The position numbers were made by a program, and so were the translations under genes. A stretch of DNA of 64,000 nt, taken from NCBI RefSeq assembly GCF_003254395.2, contig NC_037639.1:12381037-12445036 (forward strand), written 5' to 3'. Position 1 is the first letter of the stretch, and each line of letters begins with the position of its first letter. This DNA comes from Apis mellifera (Eukaryota > Arthropoda > Insecta > Hymenoptera > Apidae). The notes beneath the pieces were generated by a model that did no database searches, was not told the origin of the DNA, and saw only the letters and a list, made by a program, of their open reading frames with translations. Below are positions 27,642 through 38,556 of the stretch, in pieces.

Positions 27642-29709
27642 GATCAGAGGGATAAGTGTCATTCAGGGTCAGCCACCCGGTCCCCGGGATAAAGGATCGA
27701 GTTTCTGGCTGTCAAAAGGGATCGCGAAACCCTCGAATAATCTATCCGTCCCTTTGCTCCCGCATCTTGATACTCGGTGAATTAATAACCTATTGCCTCT
27801 CGATAAGAGATCATCCCTCGAAACGTGAAAAATTCAACGTCCATACCTTTCGAATATTCTCCCATCGGACGGTTTGTTACCACGGCGAGACGCGTGGTAA
27901 TGGATCATGGGAGAGAAGGGGGAAGAAGGAGAGAGAAAGTAGAAGAAAATATTAAATTGGTATTTCAGCGAGAAGTGCATCAACGTCACGTTTTAAAGAT
28001 CGAAGACCACTTTTCTCGAGCTATATGATGGATAACCGTGATCCGTATGAAATCGTATGAACGGTATCGAAGGCCGCTGCGCTTGCAGTTGCAAGGAAAT
28101 ATCGCGATATGTCGTCGTTGCGGGAAGAAAATTCATCGATTCGAAATAAATCATCGGAAGAGATGGTTTACAACGAGTTTTCCACGTTTGTGTTCTCCAA
28201 CCAGGCTGATAGATTATCGGAAAATCGAATTGAATTGACAATAATCTCGAAAATAAATACGAATACTTTTCAAAGATTGTTAATAATAAAAACTGTAAAG
28301 AAAATTATAAATCCGTGCCAATGTAAAAATATTGACGTTTCTTCGAGAAATCTCGTAAAATGGAATCGGCAAGTAACTCGTCGATCTACGTTCGATTATC
28401 GCCCTCCGTTTCGAAGAAAATTGGAATCCGTGTGGCGAGCCGGGATTAAAAGTTGACCGATCCGAGCTCGAAGGAGGCGACCAAGACTGGGCCGAACGAT
28501 GCTGGAGGAGAGGCGAGGAGAGCGTTAGCCGGCAAACCGCTCGGCTAATCCCCTAATTACTTCGACATGGTTAGCGACCCTGTACTAACCACGTCGGTGC
28601 CTGGCTCCGTTCCCCGATCGTTAATTAAAATGGCATTTCCTTGCAGCCGCGGTAATTTCCAGCCAACGCGCCGCGCATAAGTCACGACGGTCAATCGAGC
28701 TCGTCTCCGAACCGTTCTCGATCCTTGCAAAATTTATCGCCCCCAAGATTAATTTCGTTCATTCGACGTTTAGAGAGAGAAGGAGTGTGTACTTTTTTTC
28801 TTTTAAAAATATCGATTCTTCCAAATGGACGGTAAATTTAATTACTTAAACTGCGATAATCGTTTCCGTCGGTAAGTTGTGGACCAATATATTTTTCTGG
28901 AAGCGCAATTTTGGAAAACATGGTTTCAAACGTCGCGATCTCTCAATCTCTAAGCTAGAAAATGGCGAGCACTAAGTGGAATCGAATTTCCTCGGGGCGA
29001 GAAAACGGAGTAAGAGTAAGATGGGGATTGCAGTGTAGCAGTTTTAGGGAAACGAGGTCGATTTCCAAGGATTTCTCGCAACGCAAAATTTCGTTACGCT
29101 TTTTCGCGGGGAAATTGAATTCCCTGGCTACGCGGTAAACTGTGTTTTCCGAAACATTTATACGAGAAATATACCCGATTCAATTTATCCGCAACACCGT
29201 ATTAACAGTCGATTTGGGGCAAAAATATCGAGGAAATATCGCCAAAAACTTATACAAATACTGGCTCGCGATAAACGCCACTAAATTGAAGTTTAATTAT
29301 GCAAAATGCCGCCGGCCCAACAGTTATCCGCCCCTGATCATAATTATCCCCAGATTCATGACTTTGTAATGATCGCATCAATATGATAATGCGAACACCG
29401 TCGAACGCGCTCGGTTAAAAACCATTAATGTTCACGTTCGATTTCGTGCCTCGAAAATTCTCCCTTTTTTAAAACGTCTTTTTGAAACGAAAAATCCACC
29501 TCCCTCCGACTCGTTGCGACACGCGACGATAGAGAGAAATTTGCGCGATAATAGTAACTGCAAGCAACGGAATAACCGATTACGACTCGAGACATTGATT
29601 CGAATCGCGATTTCATCGCGTGGAACACGAGAGAATAAACGAAACGAGCGTGGTCATCGACGATCGATTCCCCCCCTCGAGTAATGCGCCCGGCGACGTG
29701 CTGATTCAG

Positions 29710-29862
29710 GTACAGCAGCGAGGGTGTTGCGGAGTCTGCTCTGGTCGACGATACCCTCAACGGAAATCCTCGATCTTCGTCGTCGTCCTCCTCGATTCTG
29801 GCTCCCGTGCAGTCAGCATCCGCGGACACGGTCGACGCTGCGAATCTAACCGATTCGAGAAA
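29710..29862 (+). CDS. Candidate upstream coding exon of Fe65
   Basis: I propose this exon from sequence alone. After the acceptor CAG at 29707-29709 one frame stays open for 50 codons with a protein-like composition. It starts Tyr-Ser-Ser-Glu-Gly-Val, holds a run of seven serines, and ends Asn-Leu-Thr-Asp-Ser-Arg before a GTACGT donor at 29863. It ends in phase 2. The nearest phase-2 acceptor in the next Fe65 exon is TTACAG ending at 31451, and joining the two reads Asn-Tyr-Cys-Glu-Lys in the established Fe65 frame. A TGA in the same frame just upstream of the acceptor means that an earlier exon, also ending in phase 2, is needed. Three tandem acceptors (after 29709, 29715 and 29718) would all keep the frame. 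The polypyrimidine tract is weak. The region would be part of the low-complexity N-terminal tail before the WW domain. Confidence 0.5.
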
Positions 29863-31437
29863 GTACGTACGATAGAATTACTCTCGTCGTACCATCCTCC
29901 CCTAAATCCCTTTAGATCGCTGCACAGTTATCGAGAAATCAAACTTCTCTTGCTTCACATCTTGTTTCTTTCATGTTTCTCTATATTTATATATATTTAT
30001 ATATACGTATTATGCTGTTGTTGATTGTTATTGTTGTTGTTATTGTTGTTACTGTTGCGTTACCGCTGCTCGGTTGCTACATTTCATTATTGTCAGCAAA
30101 GTAATCGCCTAGCCTCCGGTCACTTGTTTCGTTTACATTCCGAGTAATTAAATTGGATTTCTAATTATAATTGTAACCACGCGACGCTTTTAGTAGGCGT
30201 TTTACGATGCTCCTCGCTCCTCGCTGCTCCGTAGGAAACTCGGTAAGCCCGAGTTGTTGTTGCTTATCTTTCTTACCTCTCTCTCTTTCTTCCTCTCCCC
30301 ATATATATATACATATATATATATTCCGCTGTACTGTAAAGTTGTTGGCTCGTTCGGCATCGCATGCAACCAGCGTAGGTTTTTGAAAAACGTGGAACGA
30401 AAAAATCGCGATCGATCGACCGTTCTTCCAAACGTATATAAAGTTGGTTTAAGGAAGGAAGGAAGTAAAGTTGGTAATGAATTGGGATCAAAGTTTTTAT
30501 TTATTGATCAAACCGTGATTAACTAAACCGAACGGGGAGGGAAACGCGATTTCCTCGACGAGGAAAAGTAAAAAAAAGAAAAGGGGAAAAAAGGAGGAAA
30601 AACACGCGGGGAACGAGTAAAAATTCTGCACGGCAGACTCGTATCCTTTCTTTTTCTCTCTCCACGGTTCTTGCATTAGAAAGTAAAACTAACTAACTTT
30701 TCTTTGCGCGTCGATCTTTTGGCCTCGCGTCTAGAAAGTGGCCGCGTCACCACGACTCGGAAAAAAAAGAACAGATTTTATTCGAGACACACTCGTTGGA
30801 AAAGAATTTCTTTTCTATACGGAATTCACCGCCGTTTCTCGTACATTATTACATCGCCGTTGAATTGAAACACAATAAATTGTCGCAAAATGCAGGGCAA
30901 GGAAAAAAAAAGAAATCATGAAAACGAATAATTGGTTGGATCGATTCGATTATTCTCGTTTCGGAATTTCTATCCTAGTAGTGGCATTGATCGCGAATCG
31001 GTAAGTTGTCCGTGACGACGCGGCCAATCAAGGAGAGCGCGATTCGTCATTGTCGAGTGGGCCGATCGATAAAACTTTACGAGCCGCTCGATGGCCAATT
31101 ACGCGATCCGATTCATCATAACGCGTACGCGCGAAAAGCATAAGTAAATGTTAACGATACCCATCGATCCGATCCGTAGCTGGATATACACGCTTAATCG
31201 TCGAATCGTTCCACGATGAATGGTTGGGGAAATAAGGATCGAATCGCGCCGCGTTATCAAACGAACACGTTCTCGCTCGCTTGATTGTGTCTCGGTCGAG
31301 TAGACAATGTTGAAAATTAGCATCCGTCGCTTACCTTTGCTGCTTGCACCTAATCGTCTATCGTATCGTTGGCGTGAGGGTGATTAGAGGAGGGATATTG
31401 CGAAGAAGAAGGGATAACAACGCGATAACCTTGGACG
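29863..31437 (+). other. Probable Fe65 intron or 5' region
   Basis: No coding signal is visible. The stretch has a GTT-rich tract (30015-30057), short TA repeats (about 29990-30005 and 30301-30324) and several A-rich runs. If the candidate exon at 29710-29862 is real, this is an intron ending at 31451. If not, it holds the promoter-proximal 5' UTR of the Fe65 transcript that starts translation at 31438. Confidence 0.5.
30015..30057. repeat. GTT-rich trinucleotide tract
   Basis: Imperfect GTT repeats interrupted by ATT and ACT units. Confidence 0.85.
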
Positions 31438-34006
31438 ATGGGATATTACAGTTATTGCGAGAAAGCGGATAACGAAACGACAGAGATGGGAGGCGTTCCG
31501 CACGTGGAGGGTGGATTGAACAGCGAGCTGTACGCGGTCCCTGTGAAGCGGAGGCAGCCCAAGGATCAAAAGAACAATGCCAGTGTGCAGAACAATAGCC
31601 AGGAGAAGCCCGCCGAGGTAGATACCACCGATTCCGAGGACAAAGATGAGAATCTGCCACCAGGATGGCAGAAACACGAGGGTGAGTATTTCCGAGGGAA
31701 TCGATATCGTAATCCGTAGACGGCTGATCCGACGTAGCTACGTAATAATCGATGAAACGATCTCCTGGCTTTTTCCGTAGACGAGAACGGACCTTATTAC
31801 TGGCACGTGAAAAGCGGGAATATACAGAGAGAGCCGCCCGAAGCGCCCCCGCATTCCAAAAGGGAGTCGCGTAGAAGCCTGATCAAAGACAACGACAGCG
31901 TAAGTTTGAAAATTTGGGAGATCGAGATATGGATTTTGCACTGAGATACTTTCGATGTACAGATAAACAACTTCCACACGTTAAGCGGCATGGTCAATAC
32001 CGTCACCCGCAGTAACACGAGCTCGGCCTTGGATCAAGAGTTGGAAAACAAGAGAAAAGTGGAGCTGGCTCTCAAGTGAGACGCTTTATCGATATCTTAT
32101 CGTCGCTATTCAGCCAATTTTTCTTCGGATCCGCTTCACCTTTCTTTCTTTTTTTTTCAGGCGAAGAAGCTATCCCGCACGAGCGGACTCCGAGGGCAGG
32201 GACAAACCGATCAGATTCGCCGTGCGTTCCCTCGGGTGGACTGAAATCGCGGAGGAAGATTTGACGCCCGAGAGAAGCAGCAAGGCCGTCAACAAATGCA
32301 TCGTGGACTTGTCCCTGGGAAGAAACGATCTTCTGGACGTGGTTGGGCGATGGGGCGATGTTGGTATCGATCGAGTGAATCCGATCCGATTCGAAGCGAG
32401 ATGGAAACGAAATGTTGAAAATTTTTTTCAGGGGAAAGACTTGTTCATGGATCTGGACGAAGGCGCGTTGAAACTGATAGACCCGGAGAATCTTACCGTG
32501 CTCAACACGCAGCCGATTCACACGGTGAGGGTGTGGGGCGTCGGCAGAGACCACTGCCGGTAAGTGAATCTTAACGAACGTTTTGAAAAATGTTTCGCTC
32601 GATTCGATTAAAACGAATTCGTTTATGACTCGTTTCATGCATCCCTTCTTCAACGATCCATCGAAACAGCGAAAGGTAAGAAGCAATTCCAATGGCATTT
32701 AACAATGATGTTTATCTTGTTTCGAAATCGAATGTTGTCAATTCGTTCTTCTTCCAGGGACTTTGCGTACGTGGCAAGAGACCGATCCACTCGAAAACAC
32801 ATGTGCCACGTGTTCCGTTGCGACATCCCTGCGCGCACGATCGCCAACACGCTTCGCGACATTTGCAAGAAGATCATGATCGAGCGGTCGCAACACCAGA
32901 ATCTCGCGAAACCGGTGGACATCAACGGGCGAACGAGCCTTGCCACGAGACCGACCAATCTGCCCACGGAGCATCGACGCTTCCATAGAAACGGACAGGC
33001 GCTAGTCAGTAAGTAATCCAGAGTAGGAGATTACTCGAAGAGAGAAACGAGTGAAACGTCGTTTTGACCCGTTTTCAGCGCAATCGTTCCCGACACCGAT
33101 GGAAGAACCGAAGAAGGTGTTGCGAGCACAATATCTCGGATCCATGCAGGTTTCTCAAGCGACTGGAATGGAGGTTCTCAATGACGCGATAGATCACATC
33201 GTGGCTAACACGCCTATCAATCAATGGCGAAACGTGAACGTCGCCGTAGCGCCCAGTATGATCTCCATCCTCACACCGAACGTAAGTGGGTCGATTAAGT
33301 AATATCTTTTATTCGACAGCTTGTTATAGAAATGACAATCTCTCTCTTTCTCTCTCTCTCTTTTTCAGGAGGAGAAACTTATCACCGAGTGTCGAGTTCG
33401 TTATCTGTCGTTCCTCGGAATTGGTCGTAACGTGAAACAATGCGCCTTCATAATGCACACAGCGCAAGATCTTTTCATCGCACACGTTTTCAACTGCGAG
33501 CCTAGCAGCGGAGCTCTTTGCAAAACTATTGAAGCTGCTTGCAAGGTGATCAATTGTTAGATTTTTTTCAATTTTCTCCACTCTTTGCAATTTACCTCGA
33601 TTAAGTTTCAAGTAACTGTGATTGTGCGCGCAGTTGAGGTACCAGAAATGCTTAGACGCACATCCTCAAGGCTTTAGAAACGCTAGCAGCCTCAACACCC
33701 CGAGCGGAAAAGGTCTTGGCGCCACCTTGAAATCTTTGGTCGGCTCTCTGACCGGGCGTAGAAATAAGCAGGGTGAGTCCTGAGACGAGGCTCTCTCGCT
33801 GCAGGTAAATCAACATCCATCAACATGTTCGTAACATGTAAAATATTATCCGTAGAGATATAGAAAAAAAAAAGGGAAAGCAAAACGATCGAATACATTT
33901 CTTTCACGTTCCCCGATGAACGATACGATCGCCAATGATGGAACATTGTGTTGTAGTTGATTCCTTCGCTCGTTCCTTCGCAGGAACTGTGGCCGCTGCC
34001 TGCTGA
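31438..34006 (+). CDS. Fe65/APBB family adaptor (WW-PTB1-PTB2)
   Basis: Coding exons: 31438-31681, 31781-31899, 31963-32075, 32161-32359, 32432-32559, optional 32670-32675, 32758-33008, 33079-33281, 33369-33545, 33634-33772, 33984-34006. All junctions keep phase, giving 531 residues, or 533 with the microexon. The WW domain (about residues 73-101) reads LPPGW...YYWH...REPP; its second signature Trp is Arg. PTB1 (about 176-317) carries FAVRSLGW, GKDLFM and VWGVGRD; PTB2 (about 365-487) carries AQYLGSM, RVRYLSFLGIG and RYQKCLD. In known Fe65 proteins PTB2 binds the cytoplasmic tail of APP-family receptors, PTB1 binds partners such as Tip60 and LRP, and WW binds proline-rich ligands such as Mena. 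The ATG at 31438 has an in-frame TAA just upstream, but an upstream exon may replace it. At about 530 residues it lacks much of the N-terminal acidic region of the roughly 710-residue human protein. The family call is secure; the first and last exons are less so. Confidence 0.92.
32360..32431 (+). other. 72-base in-frame, stop-free Fe65 intron
   Basis: This intron has a non-consensus donor (GTTGGT) and a good acceptor (TTTTTTTCAG). It is exactly 24 codons long with no stop in the coding frame. Removing it restores the family motif Trp-Gly-Asp-Gly-Lys-Asp-Leu (vertebrate Fe65 has a Trp-Gly-Glu-Gly-Lys-Asp type motif), so splicing is the expected default. Retention would insert 24 residues into PTB1 without breaking the frame. 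Confidence 0.75.
32670..32675 (+). CDS. Six-base Fe65 microexon in PTB1
   Basis: The six bases CGAAAG lie between a consensus acceptor (AAACAG, ending 32669) and a consensus donor (GTAAGA, from 32676). The preceding exon ends in phase 2 (CG) and the following one starts with G. Skipping gives Cys-Arg-Asp-Phe; inclusion gives Cys-Arg-Glu-Arg-Asp-Phe. Mammalian Fe65 has a six-base neuron-specific miniexon that adds two residues (Glu-Arg) at this same place in PTB1. A TGC triplet (32638-32640) lies upstream of the acceptor, the kind of element used by SRRM4-type microexon regulators. Inclusion is likely regulated, but the sequence alone cannot show tissue specificity. Confidence 0.8.
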
Positions 34007-34200
34007 GCGAGAAGTGATCAGACACAAGCATCTACAGTCACCTCTGACCTTGAAATACTTCAGCGGATCGCCACCTAGTGCATCTCTCAGGTCACTCCTT
34101 TCGCCCTCTCTGGACAACAGGCGTATACAACTGGCCCGTTGGGAGAGCAATCCTTAAACGTGGAACGTAGCCGCAGGTCGAGCCAACTCTAATCTCTCAA

Positions 34201-34249
34201 AGAAGAAGAAGAAGAAGCAAAGATGAAGAAGAAGAAGAAGAAAAAAAAA
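34201..34249 (+). repeat. (GAA)n purine tract
   Basis: Repeated GAA/AAG units, interrupted once by GCAAAGAT, then a run of nine As. It begins about 195 bases after the Fe65 stop codon, within the presumed 3' UTR. Confidence 0.9.
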
Positions 34250-34410
34250 CAGAGAATCGTATTCTTAACGTTAACGACTGAATCGTGAATTCTGCAGAGT
34301 GCTATACTAATTACCACAGCTATAGTGGACTACGCTTACGTGTGTCGATATGATGTTATGTATGTTACACGCAGTGTCAGACAAAAAGAAAAAATAAAAA
34401 AAGAAAAGAT

Positions 34411-34416
34411 AATAAA
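34411..34416 (+). terminator. Proximal Fe65 polyadenylation signal candidate
   Basis: An AATAAA hexamer about 400 bases after the stop, with another at 34393. A GT-rich downstream stretch that duplicates AAGGTTCGTGG occurs at about 34440-34461, where a cleavage-stimulation element would be expected. Confidence 0.4.
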
Positions 34417-35260
34417 ATATATCGGCGGAGAGAGAAAGGAAGGTTCGTGGAAGGTTCGTGGATCGGGGCCACGAAACTGGAGGTAGGATTCTCAAGGTCG
34501 TCGTGTCCCTTAGGCGAACGTTCGCACGGGATCAGATCCTTAGAGAGAAACAAAGGCCGCGTAGATCCGAGCGTCCAAGATCGTGTTGTTGCGAAAGTAC
34601 GTTTCGAGAACAGAATCCTGCAACGATTCGGGACAGAGATAGAGCGAATATCTGTATATATACGGAATGGTAATTTATCGCGCTAAATTTAATAAATTCG
34701 CTGGATTTAAAGGAAGTCCAGAGGAGGAGTGAAAGGGGAACGATGCGTGAACGAGTGACGGAATGACTGAAGTAACCTTTCTAGCGTATCCACGAGGCAT
34801 TCGAAGATTAAAAAAGAGAGACGAAGAACAAGCTATAGAGAGCTTAAATGTAATAACTCACACGTGTATTCTCGGATGTACAGATTAGAGAAACGAGACG
34901 AGGATGACCAGACCACACGAAATAAACACGTATAATACACGCATTATATAGAGGAGACACGTATAGGAATACACACGCGATACAGGAATACACAGGAGTA
35001 CTTTACACGTGTGCATTATGTATATATGCATACACAAACACAGATACGCGCGTACAGATACACGGACACTACTTACTTACACGAGCAGGTAATAGGAAGT
35101 TTATTTTTTATGGTGAATTATAGAAGAGTTTGCATCTTTTTCGAAACGAAGCCGATTAAATGTGTTAGCGCGACCGTCCTTTAAATCCACGGGAAGAAAG
35201 AGATCGAGACGAATCTAACAAGCTACGTACCGATTTTGAGACTCGCAATAAGAAAACAGT

Positions 35261-35323
35261 ATATATAATATATATATACATATGTATATATATAATATGT
35301 ATATATATACATATGTATATATT
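35261..35323. repeat. TA-rich palindrome with CATATG centres
   Basis: Alternating TA sequence broken by two CATATG words (near 35279 and 35310) and TAATATGTA between them. The stretch is nearly self-complementary over most of its length and could form hairpins in RNA or DNA. Confidence 0.75.
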
Positions 35324-36765
35324 ATTGTACGCACAATCGTTGTGCAATAACGCTAATGCCTACACAAAACGATTAACAATTTCATTCTGTTGAAACGGTG
35401 TAACGACTAATCGTTATCGTCATCGTTGCATCGTTGTCGTCGTCGTTGTAACGCGCCTCGCTGAACAAATTAATTATCGCTGAACTCCATCATACGCCCA
35501 GATACTGCAATGGCGTGAAAATTTTTAACGATGATAAAGTTCCGTGTTTGAAAAAAGAATGAAGAAAGGAAGAAAGGAAGGAAGGAAGGAAGAAAGAAAG
35601 AAAAAAATAAATAAATAAATATCCAGCAAGTTGCTAGCAGGAGGAGCTTATTCACCGCCACGACGATATCCCGTTCTCCCGGAACGGTTCGAAACATTGA
35701 CGCTTTGACTCTTGCACGCGTGTGTCACGCGATCACGGAGAGAAATAAATATATTACGTACACGTATGTATTATCCGCAAACTCATTATTCGCACGTGCA
35801 CAGCGTCGAATGCATCTTTTCATTTCACGCGACGAACGTTTTCGAAGATACCTGAACAACTTGGAACCGGCAGAGTCACGTTCCTCTGCACGTTCTTGTC
35901 GACGGGAATGTGTATCACGTTTTTCATAAAGAGTTCACACATCAACGTGTTCTGCGAATCATCGTAACAATTCTCGGAATCATTGTTCGCGAGTACACGA
36001 CCACGCAAGCACGACACCGACGATGCTCCAAGTTTACTCGTCGTCGACGAAGTGCTCGCGATGCCTAATGTCAATCAATAGCTTAGAAAGAGAAACCCGT
36101 GAATAATAATAATTAACCCATATGTACGTGTATCATCGTGCGCCGTTTCGGTTCGTTTTCTATCGTATATTATAGCTTTAGACCAATTTTCCATACCAGC
36201 GCCGAATTTTTGCAGCAAATCGCAGCGAATTGTACAGAAGAGAACGAAGAAGAAGAAGAAGAAGAAGGTCTACTTCGTCCGATCCTTGATTATTATTTTC
36301 GTACGATTACCTCGCGATTAGACACGTGACGATGTCGCGAACCGACATGTCTCGTCCACGAACGATTATATACGCTAAAATTTGAAGAGAACAGTGAGAA
36401 CATCGTCGTCTTAGCTTTCATAAACGCTCGTTCGATCGCGCTTCTCGCGTTTCACCGCGTAAACGTTCCTAAGAAAATAGCGCTACTCTGGTTTGCCTCT
36501 ACGTTTGGCGGCGAAAGAAATATATCGAGACGGAGAAAATACAGGTAACCCGACAAATCGCAATGTGCAACGATCCGGAACGAACCAGAGAGAGAAAAAC
36601 AAGACGAAACGGGACGAAAAGAAGCGGCAAAACCCATCGGCCGTTTACGTAACGACATGTGTACTGTCAGTAAGAAAGTTAGTCAACAGTAGGTCAGTGT
36701 TAATGTCCCGGAACGAGAGATTATTTTATTCGAAGGGAAAACGTTTCCGTCAGGCGGAATAAAAA

Positions 36766-36866
36766 TCTCTCTCTCTCTCTCTCGTTGTCTCTCTTCTCGA
36801 AAGAGAGAGAAGGGGGAGAGAGAAAGAAAGAGATAGAAAGAGAGAGAGAGAAAAAAAAGAGAAAGG
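36766..36866 (+). repeat. Facing CT and GA tracts, potential hairpin
   Basis: A CT-rich tract (about 36766-36798) is followed almost at once by a GA-rich tract (about 36800-36866). The two are complementary over some 25-30 bases with a very short loop. If this lies in the Fe65 3' UTR it would fold into a long RNA stem. Confidence 0.75.
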
Positions 36867-37221
36867 TTCTGATGACTCTCTTGCTCGCAGTGCATCTTGA
36901 TCGTCCATCGATGACGGCCACACGTCGTGGGAGCCATCGTCATTGCAAAAGATACAAAGTTGTGCGGGACCCAGAACGAAGAGATATTTCTATGTAGCGT
37001 TTAAATAAGAGGGATGGCTGGCCGGATATAGGGAAGAAGGTTGAGTGCGTAGAGCATGAATGCGTAGAGGATGTAAGAGGATGTAACGCGTGCGTGAGAG
37101 TAGAAGAGTTGCTTGATGAGGGATTTTCAGTGTGACAATTATATCTATATAGATGAGGAGATATATAAGAGATATAAGGGACAGAATCGCGAAGATGATT
37201 TTCATTCTTTGTATATAAGAG

Positions 37222-37334
37222 AAAAAAAAAAAAAAAAAAATACACGTTACGAGGATCACCTGCCTTTTACCTGTAAAGAAGATGAGGAAGAAAGAAAAAG
37301 AAGAAAAAAAAAAGAAGAAGAAGAAGAAGAAGAA
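37222..37334 (+). repeat. Poly-A run and (GAA)n tract
   Basis: Nineteen As at 37222-37240, then mixed coding-free sequence, then GAA/GAAA units from about 37276 to 37334. The - strand is correspondingly T/C-rich. Confidence 0.85.
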
Positions 37335-38091
37335 TGTGGAACGTTGACGAATGTTATTATAAACGAGAGATGATTAATTTACCGCGTTCGGGGAAACGCC
37401 TCGTCTCTTGGCTGAATGTTATATAAATATCGGAAGAGAAACTCCTCCAAAAGGGCGACAAGTATTATTGCGCCGTGGCTCTTTTCGGAAATTCCCTTTC
37501 GATCTATCCGCAGCTTCTGAAAATTTCCTTTCACCCCCCTCCCTCCCCCTATATCTTTCTTGCGTTCCTTCCGTTATCTCTGGTCACTCTCAATCTCTGC
37601 GCGGAGATTGAGAACTTTGAGAACCATGTCACGAGAGAACAATAATTGAACACGGAAATATAAGCGCGACGAGGCCTCCCGTGCGACCCTGTAATTTATC
37701 GGATCCCCCCTCTATTTTACAAAAAAGAAAGAACCAGCAACGTTTCTTCTGCTATTGATATATCGTTGATGACGATTTCTTGCTTTGATATACATATAAA
37801 TATATATATATAAATATATATATAGTTGTTGAATTTATATTATCGTAACGTTAGATCGAGCGAGCGAGCGAGCGATCAAGGGTGGCACGTGACAGCCTCG
37901 AGGGCGCGACGTGTTAAGATATATAATGTGGTATGGGTGTAAATATTATTATACATTCTCGTATAAAGATGTAATAGAAACCAAAGAGGCGAGAAAAGAA
38001 GGATCGAGAAGAAAGTTGAGGTTAAGCGTCGTTGCACCTATAAAAAAAAAAAAGAAGAAAAATTGAAACAACTGACATATTATTCAGGAGT

Positions 38092-38097
38092 ACATTC

Positions 38098-38130
<33 letters not shown>
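38092..38130. repeat. (CATA)n microsatellite
   Basis: About eight CATA/ACAT units running into TATATA sequence and a CATGCATATA word. Confidence 0.9.
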
Positions 38131-38502
38131 CATGCATATATATACATATACACAAGCACATGCATTACATATAAAAAGAAAACACATATACATATTCACA
38201 AACTACACTACTTTACAGCTTAATCGTCTCCTTGATATAGGTGTTGACATGTCGCCAGGAAGGATACGAGAGTATCGTTGAAAATACGAGAAAATACCAC
38301 TCGAGGGTTGAAAGAGATGAAAAAAAGGAGGTGGAGGAGGGTAAAGGAGAAGGGAAGCCACTTGTAACTGACATAGAATAGTGCAAACCTAACTATATTT
38401 ACTGTGACATGTAATATCCTTAATGACAAAAAAAAAAAAAATGCGATCTACTTGATAGGAGAATTGTTCTGCACAAACACGATGCTTCATTGATAATTAT
38501 AG

Positions 38503-38504
38503 TG

Positions 38505-38537
<33 letters not shown>

Positions 38538-38556
38538 TTCTCTATCTCTCTATCTT
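38503..38556. repeat. (TC)n microsatellite
   Basis: A long TC run with a few TTTC and TATC interruptions. Confidence 0.9.

Larger units (their letters stand above)
8364..29709. other. Long CpG-rich noncoding region upstream of Fe65
   Basis: This stretch of more than 21 kb has no recognisable gene. The longest open frames are arginine/serine/proline-rich and lack family resemblance: for example 314 codons on the - strand ending at 9564, and 110-250 codons on the + strand near 17 kb. They fit the low stop-codon density of GC-rich, CpG-rich DNA. Microsatellites occur at 13286-13320 (GAAA), 13514-13540 (GAA), 15380-15405 (TA) and 27603-27641 (GGA then GA). A first exon of Fe65 probably lies in or beyond this region, because the candidate exon at 29710 needs a partner ending in phase 2. 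I could not identify it with confidence. Confidence 0.5.
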
